Assembly (NCBI GenBank): GCA_045602425.1
Contig: JAZSBO010000005.1
Span: 1-64,000 of the forward strand
Length of the DNA: 64,000 nucleotides
Direction: 5' to 3'
From: RGIG9608 sp045602425
GTDB taxonomy: Bacteria > Bacteroidota > Bacteroidia > Bacteroidales > Paludibacteraceae
The translations under genes and the position numbers were made by a program. The notes under the pieces are model-generated. The model had not been told where the DNA came from. It worked only from the letters and a program-made list of their open reading frames with translations, and made no database searches. This document shows positions 50,465 through 58,500 of the stretch, piece by piece (the stretch's first letter is position 1; each line of letters starts with the position of its first letter).

Positions 50465-51976
50465 ATGAAAAGATTTTTCTTTTCAGCATTAAGTATCCTT
50501 ACAACTTCAAGTGGTATTGCGAAGACAAATGAGCAACCAAATGTTATTTTGTTAGTTGCAGACGACTTAGGTTACGGCGATCTATCATGCTATGGAGCCA
50601 AAAACATAAAAACTCCTGCTATTGACAAATTAGCAAATACAGGAGTGCGTTTTACCAATGCTCACGCCTGTGCGGCAACAAGTACACCCTCACGCTACAG
50701 TTTGTTAACTGGCGAATATTGCCATAGAAATCCAAACTCAAACGTTGCAAATGGCGATGCGTCCATGATTATAATACCTGAACAATTCACACTTGCCGAT
50801 TTATTTAAAAACAACGAATATAAAACTGCTACTATTGGCAAATGGCATCTTGGATTGGGAAGTACAAGTGGTCAACAAGATTGGAACAACAAATTGGATT
50901 TAACACCTTCCGATATTGGATTTGACTATAGTTATATTATGGCAGCAACAGCAGACCGAGTTCCTTGCGTTTGGATAGAAAATGATAGAGTTGCCAATTT
51001 CGACCCTTCGTCTCCAATTGAAATTAGCTATTCTGAGAATTTTGACACAGAACCTACACTACACGATTACAAAGGGAATTTACTTTTACAATCATCACAC
51101 GGGCATGATCAAAGTATAGTAAATGGCATTGGGAGAATTGGTTATATGCGTGGTGGTGGCAATGCCGTTTGGAAAGATGAAAATATTGCCGATACAATCG
51201 TAAAAAAAACAATTGAGTTTATCAATCAAAATCAAGAAAATCCATTTTTTATCTATTTATGTACAAATGATATCCACGTTCCGCGTTGGCCTGCCGAACG
51301 TTTTCGTGGCAAAAGCGAAATGGGATTACGTGGCGATGCTATTTTACAATTAGATTGGACTGTAGAAGTTATTACAGAAACATTAGAAAATCTTGGTTTA
51401 AGAGAAAATACTTTGATTATATTAACAAGCGACAACGGACCAATTTTAGACGACGGATATCTCGACAATGCTGAACAATTATTAGGAGACCATTTGCCTG
51501 CTGGCAACAATAGAGGCACAAAATATAGTGCTTATAATGGAGGAAGCAAAGTTCCTTTCATTGTGAGTTGGCCAACGCATACGCCAAAAGGCAAAGTAAG
51601 TAATGCTCTTTTATCACAAATAGATTGTATCGCTTCGTTTGCAAAACTTCTAAATACTACTCTCCCACAAGGTGCCGCTATCGATAGCAGAAATTTTCTA
51701 AAAACATGGTTAGGAATTTCAAATAAATCTGCTCTTTTTACAATATCGATGGCACAAAATCGCACGTTGAACATCCGTACTAAAAAATGGAAATACATTG
51801 AACCGAGCAATGATTCCGCACTATTACCTTGGAATCCAAAAGTAGAAACTGGATATAAAAACGTTCCTCAATTATTCAACTTAAAGAGAGATATAGGCGA
51901 ACAAACTAATATCGCTAAAAAACACAAATTCTTAGTTTCTTATTTCAAAAAAATCATTGATAAAGTAAAATTTTAG
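50465..51976 (+). CDS. Exported sulfatase, Ser-type
   Basis: 503 residues. N-terminal signal peptide (to about 20), metal-binding VADDLGYGD (Asp33-Asp34), and the sulfatase signature ATSTPSRYSLLTG, where Ser73 would be oxidised to formylglycine (S-x-P-S-R form, needing an anSME-type maturase, not encoded here). GKWHLG and LTSDNGPI carry other active-site residues. Arylsulfatase A-like family; the substrate, possibly host glycan or algal sulfate, cannot be inferred. Overlaps recQ tail-to-tail by 4 bases. Confidence 0.9.
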   Translation: MKRFFFSALSILTTSSGIAKTNEQPNVILLVADDLGYGDLSCYGAKNIKTPAIDKLANTGVRFTNAHACAATSTPSRYSLLTGEYCHRNPNSNVANGDASMIIIPEQFTLADLFKNNEYKTATIGKWHLGLGSTSGQQDWNNKLDLTPSDIGFDYSYIMAATADRVPCVWIENDRVANFDPSSPIEISYSENFDTEPTLHDYKGNLLLQSSHGHDQSIVNGIGRIGYMRGGGNAVWKDENIADTIVKKTIEFINQNQENPFFIYLCTNDIHVPRWPAERFRGKSEMGLRGDAILQLDWTVEVITETLENLGLRENTLIILTSDNGPILDDGYLDNAEQLLGDHLPAGNNRGTKYSAYNGGSKVPFIVSWPTHTPKGKVSNALLSQIDCIASFAKLLNTTLPQGAAIDSRNFLKTWLGISNKSALFTISMAQNRTLNIRTKKWKYIEPSNDSALLPWNPKVETGYKNVPQLFNLKRDIGEQTNIAKKHKFLVSYFKKIIDKVKF

Positions 51977-53877
51977 TACCTTAATTTCAATCGCATCAAA
52001 TTATCTTGTTCTAAAAAATTAGTATCAAGCAACGACTTTATAACTTCTAAAACAACATCTTCGTTACCTACGATTTGTTTTACAAGCTCTTTAGCTGACA
52101 TTGGCTCTTTTTTCAATAGAACTTCTATTTTTGTTTTTATTTCATCGCGAGTTAAAACAGAAAGTTTGCCTCTTTTCTTGTTTAAACAAACATCGCACTG
52201 CCCACAATCATAAGACTCTCTCTCCCCGAAATAATCTAATAGCATCCTACTACGACAAACATTATCTATTTGTGCATAATCAAGCATTGCAAAAACCTGT
52301 TTCTCATAACGATTTTTTCTCTCATTATATGCTGATGCAGGCAAACGTAAATCCGATTGCTCTTGACGCTCTTGTGAATAAATCAGAAATGGTGTTTTTT
52401 TAAAAGGAATATAGCGAACAACACCTTGTTTCTGTAAATCCAAAAGTTTATTATAAACATCATTACGATCTATGTTCAATCGCTCTGCTATCACACTCTC
52501 ATTGATATGTACAAAGTCAGAAAAAACTCCCGTATATGATCGCAATAATATTTGTATTAGATTATCGTAGTTTTTATTTAACGAATCCAATTTATATAAG
52601 CCTTCTTTCGAGATAGAAAACATCAATTTGGATGGATTGTCGAGTTCTTCTGTCAGTTCTAAATAACCAGATAACTCCAAAATCTTCAAAGCACTATAAG
52701 TAGGATTTATTGGTAAAGCATTTTTTTTACAAAAGTCATGCAATTTAAAAGCATAGACTTTATCCAAACCAAAGCCAACTCCCAATTCAAAAAAATTACC
52801 TAAACACTCATAAACTTTAAAGACGAATTCCTTTTGAGGGAAATTATCAGCAATACGTTTTTTTAATTTTGTAGCATCTGATTCGTTGTAAAGCAATACA
52901 GCAAATGCTTTTTTACCATCACGACCCGCACGACCCGCCTCTTGAAAATAAGCCTCTATAGAATCAGGTAAATCAATGTGAATAACAGTTCTCACATCAG
53001 CTTTATCAATACCCATTCCAAAAGCATTTGTAGCAACAATTACTCGACAAATATCCGCTTTCCAATCATTTTGTTTTCTATCTTTTTCTTCGTCAGACAA
53101 ACCTGCGTGAAAAAAATCAGCACTGATACCATTCTGTTCCAAAAATTCAGCTATCTCTTTCGTTCTACTTCTGCTACGAACATAAACTACCGATGTACCC
53201 TTCACCGAATTTAAAATTCGAAGTAGTTGAGCAAGTTTATCCTCTGTACGTCGTACAACATAAGCAAGATTTTTTCGTTCAAAACTTTTCTGAAAAACAT
53301 TCTTTTGCTTAAACTGTAATTTTTCTTGAATATCATTTACCACTTCTGGTGTTGCTGTTGCCGTAAGTGCCAACACCGGTACAGCAGGAAAATAGTGTCG
53401 AATTTCGGCTATTTTTAAGTACGAGGGTCGAAAGTCGTAACCCCATTGTGAGATGCAATGTGATTCGTCTACAACAATCATACTTACACGTAAAGCTTGG
53501 ATTCTTTTTTGAAACAATTCAGTTGACAAACGCTCTGGCGAGACATACAAAAATTTATAATCACCAAAATAACAATTATCAAACACCGTCAAGATCTCTT
53601 CTCGCGACATTGCAGAGTAAATCATCGTTGCTTTAATCCCTTTTCGTTTCAAATTCGAAACCTGATCTTTCATTAATGCAATTAAAGGCGTAACAACTAA
53701 ACAAATTCCCTCTTTTGCCATTGCTGGCACCTGAAAAGTAATAGATTTACCACCGCCTGTAGGCATCAACCCAAGCGTATCGTTACCTTCGCTCACCGAC
53801 TTTATAATGTCTTCTTGCAAGGGTCGAAACTCATCGTAACCCCAAAATTCTTTTAATATTTCATGAAAAACTGACAT
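51973..53877 (-). CDS. recQ: ATP-dependent DNA helicase RecQ
   Basis: 634 residues from ATG 53877 (the frame begins at a TTG three codons earlier). SF2 helicase: Q-motif region FRPLQ, Walker A MPTGGGKS, DESHCISQWGYDFRPSY (DEAH-like box with aromatic loop), motif VI QEAGRAGRDG. An RQC part with four zinc Cys (CRSRMLL through CGQCDVC) follows. It lacks an HRDC domain, ending with a short winged-helix-like tail, typical of the ~630-residue Bacteroidota RecQ. Role: fork and recombination repair. Confidence 0.95.
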   Translation of the reverse strand: MSVFHEILKEFWGYDEFRPLQEDIIKSVSEGNDTLGLMPTGGGKSITFQVPAMAKEGICLVVTPLIALMKDQVSNLKRKGIKATMIYSAMSREEILTVFDNCYFGDYKFLYVSPERLSTELFQKRIQALRVSMIVVDESHCISQWGYDFRPSYLKIAEIRHYFPAVPVLALTATATPEVVNDIQEKLQFKQKNVFQKSFERKNLAYVVRRTEDKLAQLLRILNSVKGTSVVYVRSRSRTKEIAEFLEQNGISADFFHAGLSDEEKDRKQNDWKADICRVIVATNAFGMGIDKADVRTVIHIDLPDSIEAYFQEAGRAGRDGKKAFAVLLYNESDATKLKKRIADNFPQKEFVFKVYECLGNFFELGVGFGLDKVYAFKLHDFCKKNALPINPTYSALKILELSGYLELTEELDNPSKLMFSISKEGLYKLDSLNKNYDNLIQILLRSYTGVFSDFVHINESVIAERLNIDRNDVYNKLLDLQKQGVVRYIPFKKTPFLIYSQERQEQSDLRLPASAYNERKNRYEKQVFAMLDYAQIDNVCRSRMLLDYFGERESYDCGQCDVCLNKKRGKLSVLTRDEIKTKIEVLLKKEPMSAKELVKQIVGNEDVVLEVIKSLLDTNFLEQDNLMRLKLRY

Positions 53878-53936
53878 CAAAAACAAAAATAACGCATTTT
53901 TTTCTTCTTTTTCTTGCGTGATTTAAAAAAAGCTTT

Positions 53937-53944
53937 TATATTTG
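53937..53944 (+). promoter_or_regulatory. -7 promoter element for perR-rubrerythrin
   Basis: TATATTTG followed by CA, just upstream of two direct repeats and 30 bases from ATG 53975. Confidence 0.65.
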
Positions 53945-53945
53945 C

Positions 53946-53976
53946 AATGATTACAAAATTGAAATGATTACAAAAT
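53946..53976 (+). promoter_or_regulatory. Candidate PerR operator: two direct AATGATTACAAAAT repeats
   Basis: AATGATTACAAAAT at 53946-53959 and again at 53963-53976 (17-bp spacing), covering the transcription start and the start codon. AT-rich with partial ATnAT symmetry, as expected of a Fur/PerR-type site, though not a textbook box. Suggests autoregulation. Confidence 0.5.
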
Positions 53977-54382
53977 GAGTATAAAAAATTATTTATTAGA
54001 AAACGGAGTAAAACCATCGGTACAACGAATAGCACTGATGAATTATTTGCTTACACACAAGACACACCCAAATGTCGATGAAATGTATGAGGCTTTGCAT
54101 GAAGAAATTCCTACACTTTCTCGAACAACGGTTTACAATACTATGAAATTGTTTGTAAAGCACGATGTAGCTTTGCTGATTGGTATCGAAGAAAAAAACG
54201 CCCGTTTCGATGGAGACGTTTCTCTACATGGTCATTTCTTATGCGAAAAATGCAATCATTTGTACGATTTCAATGTGAATGAGAAATTATTGAATAAAGC
54301 AGAACTGCAATCATCTCTTGATGGCAATATTATTGGCGATATTCAAATTTATTGTAAAGGAATTTGTAAAAATTGTAAATAA
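53975..54382 (+). CDS. perR: Fur-family peroxide regulator (PerR-like)
   Basis: 135 residues: winged helix (QRIALMNYLLTHKTHPNVDEMY, TLSRTTVYNTMKLF) and dimerisation domain with structural zinc pairs CEKC (near 90) and CKNC at the C-terminus, plus regulatory His in HGHFLCEKC. Peroxide sensing is inferred because the next gene encodes a reverse rubrerythrin, a peroxidase; a Fur role cannot be excluded. Operon gap 32 bases. Divergent from recQ. Confidence 0.88.
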   Translation: MSIKNYLLENGVKPSVQRIALMNYLLTHKTHPNVDEMYEALHEEIPTLSRTTVYNTMKLFVKHDVALLIGIEEKNARFDGDVSLHGHFLCEKCNHLYDFNVNEKLLNKAELQSSLDGNIIGDIQIYCKGICKNCK

Positions 54383-54414
54383 CATTATTAACTAACTATT
54401 AAAAACAAACAACT

Positions 54415-54963
54415 ATGAAAAAATTTATTTGTACCGTATGCGGTTATGTACACGAAGGAAACGATGCTCCTGATTTTTGTCCACAATGTAAACAACCAAA
54501 ATCTAAATTCAAAGTATTAGACGAAAGTGCAGCACTTACATTTGTAACTGAACACGAAATTGGTGTGGCAAAAGGTTGTGATGACGAAATGATAAAAGAC
54601 CTTAATGCTCACTTTATGGGTGAAGCTACCGAAGTTGGTATGTATTTGGCAATGAGCCGTCAAGCTGACCGCGAAGGTTATCCTGAAATTGCAGAAGCAT
54701 TTAAGCGTTATGCTTGGGAAGAAGCTGAACACGCAGCAAAATTTGCAGAATTACTTGGAGATGTAGTTTGGGATACAAAAACAAACCTTGAAAAACGTAT
54801 GAACGCAGAGAGCGGTGCTTGTGAAGATAAAATGCGTATTGCAAGACGTGCAAAAGAATTAAATTTAGATGCTATTCACGACACTGTTCACGAAATGGCA
54901 AAAGATGAAGCTCGTCATGGAAAAGGTTTCGAAGGCTTATTCAATCGCTATTTTAAGAAATAA
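54415..54963 (+). CDS. rbr: Reverse-type rubrerythrin (rubredoxin domain first)
   Basis: 182 residues. Rubredoxin-like domain at the N-terminus (Cys 6, 9, 22, 25: CTVCGY, CPQC), followed by the four-helix ferritin-like diiron domain with GEATEV and EEAEHA, and a second EARH near the end. In classical rubrerythrin the order is opposite, so this is the reverse form. It reduces H2O2 to water with NAD(P)H electrons via a reductase. Fits a PerR-controlled defence in an anaerobe. Confidence 0.94.
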   Translation: MKKFICTVCGYVHEGNDAPDFCPQCKQPKSKFKVLDESAALTFVTEHEIGVAKGCDDEMIKDLNAHFMGEATEVGMYLAMSRQADREGYPEIAEAFKRYAWEEAEHAAKFAELLGDVVWDTKTNLEKRMNAESGACEDKMRIARRAKELNLDAIHDTVHEMAKDEARHGKGFEGLFNRYFKK

Positions 54964-54983
54964 ACGACGAACATCAGATAACC

Positions 54984-55017
54984 AAAAAAGCAAATCCTTA
55001 AAGGATTTGCTTTTTTT
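54984..55017 (+). terminator. Terminator after rubrerythrin
   Basis: AAAAGCAAATCC, TTAA loop, GGATTTGCTTTT with an extended T-run. Confidence 0.88.
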
Positions 55018-55029
55018 ATACCTTGAAAG

Positions 55030-55593
55030 CTATTTACGAAATTTTGCTACAAAATAAAGAATAGAAAACAACAACAAAATTCCACATCCATCACCTATAG
55101 GTGTATCCGGAGGAGGAATAATACCCGGATCATCGGGATCAGACGGCAAAGCCTTTGGTGTAATTTCTAAAAACGGTATCGAAGAAACAACACTACCACT
55201 TACCGAGACAGATACTTCTTTATTTTCAGAAATCGTATTTTTTGAAACTCGTCCACTCGAAAAAGAATACTGCCCTACACTGCTATTTCCATTTGTAGAG
55301 AAAGAAGAACTACTTTTCGGAACTATTTCGTACGATTGCCCAGCTATGTTTTGTTGTTGATTAAGCATTTTCACAGACGAAGCGACAGGAACTGATATTT
55401 CCTGAAAAATTGAACTTTGCACATTTAAAGCATTCGCTTCATTACCCCAAGCAGATTCTCCGCTTTTTAACAAAGATAGTGGCGTTTTCGAAAAATTATA
55501 CTTCACACTCGATTTTACAACAACATCTGCCGATGCCGAAATACAACACCAACCACAAACAAAGCCCAACAATATTAGTTTTTTTTGCGACAT
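55030..55593 (-). CDS. Small exported protein with tripartite C-terminal tail
   Basis: 187 residues: signal peptide (to about 22, SASAD), Ser-rich body with SSSSFSTNGNSSVGQYSFSS, a Pro-rich acidic spacer (PSDPDDPGIIPPPDTP), then GDGCGILLLFSILYFVAKFRK: Gly/Cys turn, one hydrophobic helix and a basic end. The tripartite arrangement (P-motif, helix, basic cluster) resembles the PID-CTERM or PEP-CTERM style of sorting tails. It begins 5 bases after the giant T9SS protein gene, so it is probably cotranscribed with it. Function unknown. Confidence 0.75.
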   Translation of the reverse strand: MSQKKLILLGFVCGWCCISASADVVVKSSVKYNFSKTPLSLLKSGESAWGNEANALNVQSSIFQEISVPVASSVKMLNQQQNIAGQSYEIVPKSSSSFSTNGNSSVGQYSFSSGRVSKNTISENKEVSVSVSGSVVSSIPFLEITPKALPSDPDDPGIIPPPDTPIGDGCGILLLFSILYFVAKFRK

Positions 55594-55598
55594 CTCTT

Positions 55599-58500
55599 TT
55601 AATAACTTACAACTTTATAAACCGACTTTTTATCTTTTGATATAATTTGCACATGGTAAACCCCAGCTGTATGCAAATGATAAATTTTCTGTTCTACATC
55701 TATCTGATCCGAAATCACCTCACGACCTAATGTGTCGTAAACCCGCAACTCACTTCCAATAGGAGCATTTTTTATATGCAAATCAGATTTATTAATCATT
55801 GACACGAAGTTCTTTTCTGCCAACACATTGTCAACTGCCGTAACGGCACGCACAACAGCAATAGAGAAACGTGTTTCATTCAAAACCTTTGCTGATGAGA
55901 AAGTATAATCATCTAACAATAGGTTTGTAATTGTTCCCGTTACGTTGTCGGTCAAATAAACACCTTCTAAATTTTGTGTTTTTTCCGTATTCAATGCTAT
56001 GGTATAAGTATCCGACTTCGGTGCATAAAATCCTAAAGGAATTGCAACAGAAGCAACCTCCGAAGGAAGAGCATTAAATGCCAAACGAGCATTCGATTGC
56101 AACGAATAGAATTGTGGCAAAGCTGCATACCCAAGCATTTTTTCCAAATCGGCACCAATTTCGTAATCAGCGGTACAATTTTCATCAAGAATAATTGTCG
56201 TAAAATCAGACCCTGATGTGTTTTTCAACTCAAGTTCTACCCAAACTGTAGCATCTACAGCAGGAGCACGATGAGGAGCCTTACTCAAACGTTCTGCCGA
56301 CGAAAATGCAACATCAGTTATTACATCGCCTTCTTTACCAACTTGGATAAAGAAACTTTTAAATGGCTCCAAATCTTGACTCGACGCCAAACGTTGCGTA
56401 TATGTTTTTCCATCGGCATTTGGCATTGTAACATAAGGCACCGTAACAGATTCGTTGTAAGTAAATATCGTTCCTTCGGAATTCCATTCTCCATCGGTAT
56501 AAGTACCAACTTTCAAGCCTGTTGCTGAAATTGGATTGTAATGACTCATAAATGGTGTTCCTATCAAATTCCAACCCTTATGATTGTCGCCTATCGTAGC
56601 GTCGCCAATACCCCAAGTGCCAACCGCAACAGTTTTATTAGAGGTTTCTGTCAACGTCTTTGTCATCGGGAACAAAAACTCTTTCTTTGGATTATCATCA
56701 AAATCGCCATTCAACGATGCATCAACTGCCAAAATGTATCCAACGCCTGCTTTGAGTGTGGCACCTGTAAAATCTTCCCAATGTCCCGCATTTTGTCCAT
56801 TAGCACGACCCTCTCCATCATAATATTTTATCACGTAATCAACACCACGTACACCAAGTGTTTCTTCATTGTAATACATCATATCAGCAACATTACAATC
56901 GTAAGGCAACGAGAAGAAGTAGAATTTTTGTGCATCTATACGTTTTGTATGATATAGTTTGTCTGTAATCACAGCCGTTCCGTCTATTTCTGCTACTGGC
57001 ACTTCATCACCTTTACTTCGCATTACAAGTTTACGCATGGTATAATTGGTTCCGTTAGGAATTACCAATTTTCCGCCAGCATACACTTCCATATCACGAA
57101 CCTCAGGCATATCGTTTGCTGACCCATTTGCAGCTTTTTGCAATGTAGCATTTTTCAGAACCACCACATCGCAATCGCGACAACCCTCTACGCCATGTTT
57201 AGAAAAGAGTTCGTCGGTAGTAGTAACGCCTGCATTTTCAACCATAATAGGCACTTTATATTCAGAAGAAACCACTACATCTCCGCCTGCATTATACACT
57301 TGTATGCGCATTTTTGTACACGAAAGCGTATCGAGTTGTGGAACTGGTATCGTATATGTACCATCGGCATTTTTATTTCCACCTAAATCTACTCGTGTAA
57401 GAGAGTCGTAAGTTTGATAATAGCCTCCATAATTAAACGTACCTACAAAATCAAATCCATCACAAGATGCTTGAACTCCTTCATCAGAACCATTGGGGAT
57501 TTGTTTTCCTATCCACTCACCAAACTCTCCTCCTAAAGTAACGAAGTCAGTAGTATTTTTTGCAACTGCAATAGCTCCTGATTTTACAGTGCTTTTACGA
57601 ACCAACAAACATCTATTTGTTGACAATGCTATTGTAGAACCATCTTCAATACTTTCACCTTCAGCACTATACCAACCTTTAGCATCCATAAAATCGACAG
57701 CATCTACAACCCCTTCATTACATGTAGAACCCAAATTTGCCGCCGAACTTGTACCTGCTCCTATAATATCAATTATTTCGTATGATGAGCCATTGTTTTG
57801 TTCTAAAATTACCGCATCATTTCCAGAAAAACTTACACTTGTATTTAAATTCCAAGTAGCTAACTCATCGGCATGATTTTCTTGTACACAAGCCATTACT
57901 TCTTCGTCGGTATCATTATTTCCATCTTCATAAAGTATATATTCCTTTCCTTGTTCTAAAGTTCCAGAAAGAGTTATTGTTGAACTCCAAGTTGTTGTTC
58001 CTGAACAAACGGTTTTTCCTGCAGAACTAAGTCTAATTCTAAAATCACTTAAATCAACATCACTTCCTGTACCATTAAATACAGCCAAAAGTTTCACGTT
58101 ATTTGTTGATTCATAATATTTTGAGAAAAACAAATTGTCAGCAATATTACTACTACTTCCGTGAGTCGTTTGATTTTCTATCTGCACTTGTGCAGAGCCT
58201 TCAGTATTGATTTCGATAGTAACTGCATCGGGTTCCCACTCCACAATATCTACCGATTTTTCTCTTTGATAACGTGCATACAAAGTAATGTCGGAAGTTG
58301 GAGTGTAATTGTCGCCCGCAACGTAAACGTTAGTACCATCGTACCAACCCACAAACGTATGATTGTCGGGCAAAGTAGTAGGAGTAGGTAATGTTGTGCT
58401 TGTTCCATTAGAGCAACCCGACGTCCATTGCGTAGGCGTTCCCTCGCCCGATCCATAGTCAAAGGTAACCACAAAACTTCCAGCTGCAGGTGTTGCAGTA

